From Chondrilla cf. caribensis (taxonomy: Eukaryota; Porifera; Demospongiae; Chondrillida; Chondrillidae), in NCBI GenBank assembly GCA_964020155.1, contig OZ026553.1, positions 2,974,979 to 3,038,978 of the forward strand: 64,000 nt of DNA. Direction: 5' to 3'. Shown here piece after piece: positions 12,115-24,123 of the stretch; the stretch's first letter is position 1; every line of letters starts with the position of its first letter. The notes under the pieces were generated by a model, which was not told the origin of the DNA, searched no databases, and worked only from the letters and a program-made list of their open reading frames with translations. The position numbers were made by a program, and so were the translations under genes.

Positions 12115-12622
12115 ACCTGAATAGCTATGAACACTTTAGTATATGTTATATTAGTAACATGACATTTCGTATCTGTAAACTTCAAGGATTTTTAAGTTAT
12201 GAATAATAATATGATATCAAATATTGGTTTGGTTATACTGTAGTTACAGCATTCATTTTAAATGCAAATTATTAATCCAGTTAGTCATGTATAGTTTTTG
12301 TATTAGCTACAGTAAAAAAGTTAGTATTACATTAATGTACACTCTACCATCATCATACCATGCAGGTTGTATGTGAATGTACATGTGGTCATATACTTGT
12401 ATCTATTGGATACAATTAAGTACGACATTATAAGTTATGATCAATGCTATACGTATATACATACAGTATACTGTATTATCTACTAACATTTTATGTGTAC
12501 ACGTGTGTGCATGCATTTTTATAACATACAGTATATTGCATTATTATCATTTTATCAGTATAATATATATTTATATTATATATATTTCATATTATCATAT
12601 ATGTGCATCATATATCATTAAA
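11876..12622 (+). repeat. Palindrome 2, inner right arm
   Basis: Inverted counterpart of 9,515-10,738. It begins inside exon 2 of the 214-aa protein gene and runs through its 3' flank. Confidence 0.88.
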
Positions 12623-12800
12623 ATTATCATATTATTAATCTATTTATGATGTGTTCATGTTGTAATTTATTCTGTTGTACATATTATATACGTACTTTGA
12701 TAACCGTCTGTCTCATATAATTTGGCAATAATTATTATATTAAATGTAGTGTATGCAACATTATGTGGAACACATTCAACACACTGTGTCTAATTAAAGC
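12115..12800. other. AT-rich 3' intergenic sequence
   Basis: Holds the 3' flank of the 214-aa gene (duplicated in palindrome 2 as far as 12,622) and the 3' flank of CFAP70, whose stop is at 12801-12803. The two genes converge here. No other gene is seen. Confidence 0.6.
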
Positions 12801-14027
12801 CTAATCATGTGCAGAGTGGGTGCACATGTGATCCTGAACTTCGTGAAGTAAACTGCTGTCCTGAAGATCAGCTTTGAGTGTGAACTTGTACGCTTGTTCA
12901 GCTTCTGCCAGTCTTGATGTCTGCATAGATAATCCATACCTAATATCACTGACATTAATTTTAAGCAGTGAACTTAATACCATTTAATGCTTGATAACTT
13001 TTGTACGTGAAATACGTATAATAATATTATACATACGTATATTATTATTATTGTTATTAAAGTGCATTGTAGGACAATTGTCCAAAATAGCACTAAATAA
13101 AAAATTCCAAAAGTTATTTATTACCTATTTACTTAATTTTAATAAATCCTTTTTAGATTTCCACATATTTAGAACAAATCTGGCAATCTTGGGCATTATG
13201 TATGTATATATACATGTGATTGTTATAATGTAATATTTTTGGTGCACAGTATGTAAAACTCATAATGTATCATTTTTGGTGTACAGTATGTAAAACTCAT
13301 AATGTAACATTTTCGGTGTATATACATACATTACATGAATATGGTATACATTACACACTCTCTATACTAATATTTTGGATCACTCTTACCACAGTACTTT
13401 AAACAGTTATCAGCTAACCTTGGAACAAACAAGAGTGAGATAAGCCCAAACAACAGGGTCGTGATTGTTCAATATGTTTGCTTCACACAGAGCATCAAAT
13501 GAATTCTCGAGTTCATTCAACTGCAGTTATTGGCAAAATGAGATACAAGCACTGGAGAGGCACACTACATTATGTTATGTGATTCCAACATGTAACTTCA
13601 GAGTGTGGGAGAAAGTTTTTTTTTCGGAGGGGATAAAAGATGGTTGTGGAAGTGGTGAGTGCAGTTGGAAATTGTGGATATTTCCCTCTCCTTAAAAATG
13701 TTATAAATTGATTTAAATCATGACATTCAATACCAAATTTATTACTCAAACATACACACATACTGTAAACACATAAAATTCTGTGTATGTACATAAATAT
13801 TATTATTATGCATTTATGCTTGTATAAACATGTATGCATACAAACAGTAGCAAGGTTACCCTAAAGCATGCAATCCCAACTCCTCTCCAAGTGACAGCCG
13901 AAGGACAATGACAACTGGCCATAAGAAAGACATCTTTGGCTTGTTTGAACTGCAAACAAGAAAAGTCGATTTACGTACATACATGCGTATGTGTGGTGAA
14001 TGCAATGGTATACAACTATGCATGTTG

Positions 14028-14104
<77 letters not shown>

Positions 14105-17100
14105 CACACACACGCACGCACGCACACACATATGCAGTACCTGTCCAGATTTCAGATATATATCACCAAGTCTGAGATGAACACTGTGCACTTGAGGGCA
14201 GTCGGTGAAGAATGCTAAAGACCTCTCATAGGCAGACTGGGCATCAGACAGTTGCCCATTCTGATAGTGCAGATGGCCTAGAGTGGACCAAGCAGCTGGG
14301 CTCTGCAGAATAATGGATACATATTCCTTTGTATAATGTGTTACATAATGCATTGAAGGTACACTACATAAACAAGTACGTAATTCAAGTTAAACCCTCG
14401 TAGGGCTGTTGCCCTCTACACCTGAATTACTTGGGTGTCTTTTTTACATTTAGTAGTACTTTTGCTGAAGATATTACAATCATCAAAGCCATTAAGCTCA
14501 AATTTTAGCCCAATTCCTTTGATGGGCATTTTGAAATCAGCCATCTCTTTCTGCTCGATTTGAATTTGTGGTTATGCGTAGAAATGCATAGTACACATAT
14601 ATTTTGAATATATATTACTGTATATAATATAATATTATAATATCAGACCAGCATAACATAGCAGAAGTTGAAATAAATATATCTTGTACAAACATGTACA
14701 TACATATGTATATGTAAATTTACAGTAATCACTGTATGTACTGTATATGGAATTTGTAATACATATAGTATTGCAGGTACAGGAACAGAAAATTACAATG
14801 TTTGTGTCATCTTCAAGCATTGTTTCATAGGTACATAAGTACGTATGTCCTTCATGCTGAAAGGAAGTCCAGATAATCCTAAACAGTACATACGTACATA
14901 TGTACATATACGTACATGTACAAACATATGTACGTACCTGTACATCCCTCTTAATGGCTTCTCTGATAGAATTTTCAGCTTGGGAGTAGTCCGCTTGCTG
15001 GATGAAGTACCTCGCTCTTGCAATGTGGTAAGCAGGAGAAGGATCGTCATCAGAAGAATCAAGCTCATGACCAAGGGACATTTCAGCAAACTACATAAAT
15101 AAAGAAATACAGACACTGTACATACATAAACACATGTAGTAGATACATAAATCCCTCCTTGGGTTGGTACATGGGAAATGTACCAATCCAAGGAGGGATT
15201 TATCTATTATGTATCCTGGCAACTAGAATTGTATCAAAATTAATCAGGTTTTGTCAAAACGTACATCAACTTGACCTGTTCTGAGCTACGTAGTACATGG
15301 GAAATGTACATAGGTCAGTTCCTTTGATGTTACCTTCAACCAGGATACATATGTAGATACAAAATTACGTACATACATACATGTAAGTATTGTAGTGGGT
15401 GTAGGCCAGAACCTGCAGTATACGTATGTATAAAGACATGTAAGTATGAATATACACACATAAGTACCTACACATGTTCAGGACATACATATGTATATAA
15501 GTATAAACATGGACTTGTACGTATGTTGTATGCCAAGGACTAGTTTACTGTCACTGTTCACTCTTACTATTAGCCATACTATACATACACAAGTACGTAC
15601 GTATATGTACATACGTATGTATGTACTATATTGTACGTACGTATTGTATGCATAACATTATGTATAAAACTTAAACACACCTTTAAAATACCGAGATCAA
15701 GTAAAAATTCAGCTGTTGTGAGGAATATGCTAGCAGGGGTAGAATTCTCCTGTGACGGCATTTGGGTGATTCCACCACCATCTTTATGGAAAGAAACCTC
15801 TTCAGATCTCACAGATTCCATCCTACTGACAGACAAAGGGATATTCCCTTGATCACTGTGGCTGCCTGGACCCACTTTACTGGCATCCACCAGCGACCTC
15901 TTGACAGCAGAAGGGGAGTCTGAGGATGTTTCCTGGTCTTGAAGTGGGTCAGGTTTGCCATTTTTCGGGTCTTGGTCATCCTCACATACAGTAGACACTA
16001 TTGTTTCTGGTTTACCAGTACCTGTTGCCATGGAAACATGACTTTGTGTCTCCACTCCTGTCTTCACTGAATGCACCAGACTCTGCCCCAAAGTGGACAT
16101 GTTCTTCAAGGGGTGCTTTGAGGGTGGTTGTGTGTCACTGGAGGGTTGGTTGGGGTTGGATGCAATGACGGTCTTGTGCCCGGGGTATCCTCCATACGAG
16201 TAGGCCTCTCTGAAGGACCGGTGCTGACTGGTAGACTTGCCACACAACTCATAGAACAAGCCTACGCAGCAAAGCAATACTACTTACAGTGAACACAACA
16301 GCACAAACTATGATGCTAACCAGCAATGGTCCATGCGAGAGCATTGTCCGGCTCACACTGAGTGGCCATCTCAAGAAAAGTCTCCCCTTCGTCATAGCGT
16401 TCATCGAGAGCACAGCACATACTGTAGGCCAAAAGGCTTGGCAGGTGGGAAGAGTCCAAACTTAGTGACTGCTTGAAACACTGCTCAGCCTGTACATTGG
16501 ATATATACGTACATATGTATATATGCACATACGTACATAGGAACAAAGTACGTACATAGTGAGTTACATACGTACATACACACAGTTTCACACCGAGAAG
16601 TGAAGCAACAGGACTCTCACCTTTTCATAATTTTTGCAGTGTAAACTGTACCTTCCATAGTCATACCAGTGTGTGGCCATATGATCCTCCTCCACTAATC
16701 TCTACATACACAAATGTATGGATATAGAATTCTATACAAGATGTGCATAATGCATGCACATACGTACATACATACATACAGTGAAACTTGCTTAGTACTA
16801 TCTGGGTTGGTACTTATACGTACATACGTACGTACGTACATACTCCTGGTTAGTGAGGTACGCATGTACACTTCACTCTGTCCCCAGCTCACATACGTAC
16901 ACTATTACGTATGTCAAACAGCACTGGCAGTGAGTACCTCTGATAAGTAGTACAGATTTGGTGTGCCCTTCAAGGTACATACTTACTAAGCAAGTTTGAC
17001 TCTATGTACCAAATGTACAATTATGTTTGTGCAAAATTTTAAAGTATGTACATACGTAGTATACACATACAGTATGTACAAACTATGCATATTATAATTT

Positions 17101-20100
17101 AATATGTACGTATGTATGTAGTATGTACACATTCATAAACACATTGCACCTGTCTGTGGTACTGATCTGCAAGTGCATAGTCACAATACACTTCTGCTTC
17201 AAAGGCTGCAAGCTTGAGCAACTCAGTAGTAGCAAATGAGGGTGGTTTTGGGGGAGGGTTCTCTAGAGACAACACTTGGTTCAAGCCACCATGCATTTGG
17301 TCCAGAAGGTAAGTGTACAGTTCTCCTATGAAGAGCTGTATGTTAAAAGAAGACAACGATATCTACATGCAGTACATTTTAGTAAAGAATATGTGGATGA
17401 CATTGACGGACTCATTTACTGAGCCCAAAGCTACATACGTATGTGAATGCTTACAGTACATAAGTATATGTTCACATTCTTATTCTTATTATTGATCACT
17501 GACTGCAGAAAGATCCAGAAACATGCTGGTTGTTGTGATATGCAACATTTTCTCAATATTCATTCATGACTTCTTATTGCTACTCAGACATCCCTTATCA
17601 TCTCCTCCCCAATACACAGTTCCAGGGTAGTGCCCTGAATTGTTATGAATTACATTTGGTAGCTTTAGTTACAGCTGGTCATCAAGCCAAATGGGCAATT
17701 TAGGGGTTTTCATTGTAATACTTCTTGGACTTGTATCATTTTGATCTTCAAAAATCAGATGATATGTAGTGTTGGATGAACAACACTCTATGTGTGGCAC
17801 CCTCTAATGGGAGTAATAACTCTTAAACTAAAGCAGGCATTTCATTCCGTCTGTCTATTTATTCATCAGTTTGGGACTTGCTACCCAGTTTGCTCTAAAT
17901 GACATTTTTTTTTCCTTGAATCTTGCTCAGGCGAAAAATTAGAACATATGTATATGTACACATGGTATGTTACATGTACATAAAGTATGTACGTATGTAC
18001 GAAGTATTGATATACTGTACGTACATACATATGTACAGCACATACGTATGTACGTCAATGTAAGCAATGCCCATATATTATACTTATGTATGTATGTGTA
18101 TACTTCACGCACCTTCAGTTCTTCAGAGGTTTGACATGATTTTGATTTCCCTGGAAAATTTTCTCGCACAACTTTGACAACAGTTCTCTACAGAACGAGA
18201 GACAATACATGCATACGTATGTACGTACAGACATATGTATATGTACATTAATGAGTGTACTCAATGGTGTATGCAACTTACGTATGTACATATGTACATA
18301 CGTATGTACGTATGTATATGCATATGTACATAAAGGAGATGTACGTACATATATAGCCGAGCACCCCTGAACACCTGAATATGGTACAGTATGCACATAC
18401 ATACAAACCTTCAAACTCTCCTTGATACCATGGTATTTTCCTGAAGAGTTCAAATGAAACAGAAATTTTCTTTTTCTATCTTCAATGTCTCTGAGATCTT
18501 GATCTTTTGAGGGTATAACTCCGAACATTTCTCTGCAGTACATGCAGATGGTATGTACGTACATAGATTATGTAACAATTCAACAGTAGTGACATATACG
18601 TACATACATACGTATGATGTTCCTATGGTATAATTTTGTATCTACACATAAATTTAGATGTAGTAAGACAATGGTGATTCCTCATAATGATACATTATAA
18701 TCCTATACATGCATGAACGTAAGTACACATCATATCTACATATGTACATACGTACATAGGTGTGCACTGTATACTGGAATATAGTATTAGTATAGAATAG
18801 TATTATAGCATCTCAACCTTATAAACTAATCAGGCATACTGTACTTGTATCCTGGTTGAGGGGTGAATCAAAGGGAAAACTGTGCATACATAAGCCATGT
18901 AACACAGGTCAGTGATACAGCACTGGGATTAATTGCACGAGTACAAGGCAGGAAATTGGTAACACATTTTTATTGCATATATGTAGTATGTATGTTGTAT
19001 GTAATAGTTACCGTATAGAATTTAGGACGTATTGCTTTTACTAACCTCACCCTCGGGCGCTTTGCGCCCGAGGGTGAGGTTATTAAAAGCAATGCGCCCT
19101 AATAATTCTATACGGTAACTAGCTTATCGCAAAATGCGCGGCTATTATAGACGCCTATCGAAAAGCGCGGGTCATTCCAGGCTTATAATCGGCAAGTGTT
19201 ATTGATAAATTGTAATTGTGTACTTTTACACTTACCATATTAGGAGTGCTAAGACTATTGAGGTGTAATTTGATAGGCTTCCTTGGTGACACTAATGATA
19301 TTCACAAGTGACAGGAGACAAAACAGCCTCCATAAAAGGCAATTGCATGGGGCGCTTATGCAATACTCCCCAAAATTTTGGGTAGTATTGCAAATACTCC
19401 CCAGTCGGCTCCTTTGATGTATGACATCATCGGGCGATAATGGACTATGTGCATACGTATTTGCAGTATAAATTGTCTGTCATTCACTACACCAGGATAC
19501 AACTATTACATACAGCACATACGTACATACGTTTATGCAGTTTTATGTATATTATGCACACATCAATGTACATACGTACGTACGTACGTATGTACAGTAC
19601 ACCTACACACAGAGAATATTCTCACCTGTATTCAGCCAACAGAGAAGTAACAACCTGTGAAATGTGGTTTTTATAATCGCGTAACGATTTTTCTGCTCCA
19701 CCTAATCTCCTTGGAACAGCTGGACGGGGTGGAATATATTCTGCAACCCTATAAAAGCAAGCAGAGTACCATGTACACACCTACATAAGTTTGTACGTAA
19801 GTCAAAACATGGGAGCAAAGGTAAACACAGGTGAACATACGTACATAACGTACGCACATACGTACATATGTGTACTAGGTAGACACACATGAATATGTCT
19901 TTATTATACGTATGTATAACACTTGTACATACGTATGTATGTACATGGGTGAATAGTTACCAATGGTGAACACAGGTGCACATACATACGTACATAGCGG
20001 AATGCAAGTGAACATGGTTAAACCAAAAACAATGTACCTTTGTGCTAATACTTCAAGTGGTCTCCTTGGTACCAGAGGCTTTTCCAGTGAAATTTCAATG

Positions 20101-22531
20101 AAAATGTAGCTGTTAGCCTCTTTGTATTCCTGTCCTTCTCCTGAGCCATCTTTGACTTCACTAGCTTGTACATTTGGGTCAGATTCCTGATTGTCAACAG
20201 AGGATGTCTTGGAGACAGAGCCGATCCTCTTGGAGGTACCTCTACCTTTTGTAGGGATAGACAGCAGCGACTGTGCTTTAGCAATTATAGGGGCAAAGTA
20301 ACTTGGCAGATTGCCACCCTAAACAAAGCAAAGAATCGGTTTAGTATAAGCAAATAATGTTATATACGTATGTACGTACATAATATGTATATATATGTAC
20401 GTACGTACATGTACGCATGTACGTATGTACAATATGATTATAAGCATGTATATAATACTTAATGTCTATACATCTGCTGAAGTATGTAAGTATGCATATA
20501 CATACGAATATTGTCAGATGCATGTGCGTACGTACTTTTGCAAGAAATTCTGACTCATCATAAGGATGCACCTGGTAGGCTCCTCTGACCCTGGACACAC
20601 CGGGATACAGTAGAGCTGAGAGGTCAACATATGCGACACCATGATGAGAAGGGACAGGATCTTCCTCCTGGTGAGAAAATGCAAATAATATGTACGTATG
20701 TACATGTGTATGTTCAGTATTCCAGAACTGCATACACATGTATGTGCATATAATAAGGACACCGTTTGATGTCTCAGGTAGTCCTATAGTCTATACTGTA
20801 CCCACTAAAAACATAAAATAAAGGTCCTGATGTTAGGTGTTCATGACAGAGACATTCTACTGCATTTTAATTTTGTGGTGAAGTAGTCAATGCTGCTAAT
20901 TGGAAGACGATGCAGTACTGGATATGGAAGCAAAGTACAGCATGACCTCTAAACAACAGCACTTTTGCCAGGACAGTCTCTACAATCTGTCTTGTGGGAG
21001 CAAACTGGTTATAAATGGCAGATACAGTGAGGAACCAAGTGCTGAAAGAAGTGTGATTGTAGTGCTCTTTAGTACGTACATACGTTCACAGTATTATGTG
21101 TAGTATATACATATTGTATTATACTGTATTATATACGTACAATACTGAATCATATGCAAATGTGCATGCACATAATATATGTACATACGTAATATTATAC
21201 TTCATGCAATGGATTTTATACCCAGGAAGACATGTACATAGCTTGCCTTTCCCTTCCCTTTGCCAGTGGGCACAGGGACTGTCATCCTAACTACCTCTAG
21301 AGGTACCGTAGCAGCTAGAGAGAGTTTATCCACCAATCTGAGAAAGAGATGAAATAGATATGTACCACCTGGTGAAGTTCCTTCACATGGAGATAACGTC
21401 TGGCATATGAACATACCTGCTAGCAAAGCATGTGAATTAGGCCTGTCTAAAAATTGTGATAATTATTTCATTCGACATTTATTGTCATGATAATGATAAA
21501 GAGTTTTGTATTATCTTCATAACACTCCTTCCCTTGTTTACTCTGGAAAATGTGCATATGTTAGTGTCTCAGCTCAAAATCTTGTCTGAACTGATTAATA
21601 TTATGCTCAATACATCCCTTCACTAGTTAAATAGTCTATTTCATTTGCTTTTAAACTTGCTTTCTCAGCCCAAGTACACTGCTTCAGAGTTTAATCATTG
21701 TAATAAACATAGAATTCTAACATTAAGTACATACAGTATTATGATCTAGTTGCATTCTTACCTACTGCATGAAGCAGCACTCAGCCAGGATCTCTTCTCG
21801 GTGCTCCAGGTCACCCTTGGCATATCCTTTTGTGCTTTGATACGGAAGCTGTACATTTCCTTATCATTCAGTTCCCCATCTTCATCTTCCAGAGCACACA
21901 GCTCGATGGGACTATTGGGGATACAGGCAAGCTTCACGTTGGTGGTGGCCAGCTGTGGCCACTTCCAGTGAGTGATGGCAGACTCTGGCTCCTACCACAC
22001 AGGAAATGATTAGATGCGTACAGTTGGTGGTTAATATTTCAAAATGTGATGGTGATAATTATGTACGTACATACGTATGTACGTAGGTATGTACATACAG
22101 AGGTACGTACGTATGTACTTAATGGCATTAGAAATCAAAGTACGACATACATTCAGACGTGAAATGTGTACACTATGTATATCATACGTGAATATACTTT
22201 ATGAGTGTCCTAACCTTACTAGGGTTGTTGCGAAGAATGCCATTGGATACCAATACAGCTTGAGGAGAATCAGGAGATGTTGGCAAGCCTAGTGCTGTAT
22301 CAAATTTGAAGCTACCAGTCCCTACAGGAAGCCACTGACTAGGGACTGAATATAAGGAGTCCATCTTGACCTTTAACTGATTACTGAGAGGAAAATGAAC
22401 ATGAATACCTGTGTGTGTGTGTGTGCGTGTGTGTGTGTGTGTGTGTGTGCGTGTGTGTGGTGTGGTGTGTGCGCGTGCGTGTGTGTGGTGTGGTGTGTGG
22501 TGTGGTGTGTGCGTGCGTGTGTGTGGTGTGT

Positions 22532-22588
<57 letters not shown>

Positions 22589-22594
22589 ATGTGT

Positions 22595-22652
<58 letters not shown>

Positions 22653-24017
22653 GTGTGCCCAAACAGGAAATTTGATGTAATAGTACAAAAACCTACTGTA
22701 CATATGAATACGTACCTAGAGTTCTTTTACACATAAACAGTTCGTACGTACATATCTGCACATTAAATGACATACGTATGTATGTACGTACCTGCTGTTG
22801 ACTTCTGCTTTGTCTACAAAAGGTAAAGTTACTCTCAAAATGACATCCACTTCAACTTGATCAGCTTGGGAAGGTGGATTTGGTGCAATGAGCCTGTGAG
22901 CTCCTTGGACTTCAGTGAGTCCAGTCAGCAGTGGCATCAGATCTATGGTGACCTGCCCAATGATATTGATCTTCTCCTCTTTAGCCTTCTTGTCCTTAGG
23001 CAAGAGTTCAATTACTGACACTGCCCAATAACACACATACATAATATACCACCAAGGGATGGGTTCACTGAATGCTCATGTGTCCATTTACATAAAGATA
23101 CATACATACAGTACATGTATATGTATGTGTTTGAATATTAAAGTAAACCACACATCCCTTATTTCCATTATACCACAATGACAGTGTGAATTACAAAGAT
23201 CAAACTATGTACGTACATGTATCAGCTTTGGTAATCACTATCACAGGTTGGAGTAGATTACAGGGTATTCCCACAAGTTAGTGAGCATTCAGTACACCTG
23301 CACTTGCTGCATATGCATACCTACGTACTTGAAAATATGAGGGGAATTTGGGATGCTGTAGTAATGTGGGATGGATGCCTTGCCTTAACATTGATGATAA
23401 AGAGCTTGGGGTATGGACAAGTGTCTATCACCCGTAAATCCCCAATCCCCTGTGTATGGTATGGACGTTGAACAAGGGCTAGTTACATAATATGTGTTCC
23501 ACATTGCTCCATTGTCTCAAATTACCAACTCCTTTAACCAAAGTACAATTTATGTAATATCGATGAGATGATCTGATTCTATGGATATTTACAACAAAAA
23601 AGTTTTAATGATGTTCAGATTCGTCATAGAATAACACACTAACAATAGTTACCAGCTATGGTTTCATCACTTACCCAATAGAGGGTTGTTAATTACTTGA
23701 CTTAAGTCATCTTGTTCACTTTTACTAGCCTCCAAACTGGTTGTAACGTTGAAATTAGCCTCTGTTTCGCCTTCCAGAACTTCAATTCGTGCAGATTCTC
23801 CCAGTAACCTCCCAGCAAATTCAATTTTAGCATAGTAAAGAACACTTTTGTCCGTATTCACAGGCTAATTAAAACAAGTAATGAGTACATAATCATTTTA
23901 AATCATTACTTAAACGACATACCAAGTACGTAATCACTTTAACTCATTATTTACATGACATACCAAGTTTCTGCAGTGGTTTACAGAAATCTCAAGTTTT
24001 CCTTGCGACGCCGCCAT
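12801..24017 (-). CDS. CFAP70: Cilia- and flagella-associated protein 70, TPR protein
   Basis: CFAP70 (TTC18) is an axonemal protein linked to outer dynein arms and ciliary motility. Twenty exons, all with GT-AG sites and a continuous frame: 24017-23964, 23864-23675, 23020-22792, 22383-22215, 21991-21762, 21337-21238, 20667-20536, 20318-20038, 19748-19626, 18532-18409, 18187-18113, 17335-17150, 16701-16621, 16489-16321, 16261-15681, 15090-14938, 14302-14141, 13949-13860, 13520-13419, 12920-12801. They sum to 1,116 aa, close to human (about 1,120 from memory). Family landmarks are the '[11 protein letters not shown]' segment (~165), '[16 protein letters not shown]' (~332), 'PLVPRRP' and 'IPPRP' (~450-470), '[13 protein letters not shown]' (~531), and TPR blocks from ~632 to 735 and ~909 to 1100. 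Exon 15 encodes a ~190-residue Ser/Pro-rich linker between the TPR blocks. ATG 24017 was chosen because the frame upstream overlaps the NDUFAF5 start. The introns are full of TACGTA-type motifs. Confidence 0.95.
14032..14130. repeat. (CA)n microsatellite in CFAP70 intron 17
   Basis: Nearly pure CA tract starting close to the exon 17 donor. The inverted duplicate of exon 18 at 7,849 is also bounded by GT repeat. Confidence 0.95.
15147..15203. repeat. Near-perfect 26-bp hairpin, 5-nt loop
   Basis: Arms 15147-15172 and 15178-15203 pair with one mismatch (G:T wobble in RNA) around the loop 'gggaa'. It lies in CFAP70 intron 15 and reads as a foldback on either strand. It could be a tiny foldback element or a transcribed hairpin. 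Confidence 0.85.
15212..15351. repeat. Possible ~135-bp MITE
   Basis: Short inverted ends 'atgtatcctgg' (about 15,210) and 'ccaggatacat' (about 15,341) bracket an AT-rich interior. A similar end, 'gtatcctggttga', occurs near 18,847 and 'ccaggatacaac' near 19,490, suggesting a dispersed family. Confidence 0.4.
17941..18355. repeat. TACGTA-motif cluster in CFAP70 introns
   Basis: A representative of a pattern seen in most CFAP70 introns (also about 14,880-14,940, 15,590-15,650, 16,500-16,590, 16,750-16,860, 19,560-19,610, 19,850-20,000, 20,360-20,430, 22,060-22,110). These are irregular runs of TACGTA, TACATA, TACGTATGTA and ATGTACGTAC. They are self-complementary and often start at the 5' splice site (several introns begin GTACGTAC). 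Confidence 0.8.
19007..19119. mobile_element. 113-bp palindromic MITE, TA-flanked
   Basis: Almost perfectly self-complementary: 'gttaccgtatagaatt' pairs with 'aattctatacggtaac', and a GC-rich centre ('ctcaccctcgggcgc' with its complement) folds around 'tttg'. It is flanked by TA on both sides, the target duplication typical of Tc1/mariner-type elements. No coding capacity. It lies in CFAP70 intron 9. Confidence 0.8.
22409..22650. repeat. Compound (GT)n microsatellite in CFAP70 intron 3
   Basis: GT tract interrupted by 'ggtgtggtgtgtgcg' variants. It ends about 25 bp before the exon 4 acceptor on the transcribed (minus) strand. Confidence 0.95.
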
Positions 24018-24123
24018 TGTACGAGGGTTTCTTAGCAACGGCGACTTGCCCTTTGGGGATTCCCCACCACAACAGCCGTAGCTCACTGATACTTGAGGAT
24101 CCACGCATTTCTGTTCTGTTAGA
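24018..24123. promoter_or_regulatory. Bidirectional promoter of CFAP70 and NDUFAF5
   Basis: Only 106 bp separate the two divergent start codons (CFAP70 ATG at 24017 on minus, NDUFAF5 ATG at 24124 on plus). The stretch is richer in G+C than the flanking introns and has no TATA box. Core promoter elements and 5' UTRs of both genes must overlap here. Confidence 0.65.
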
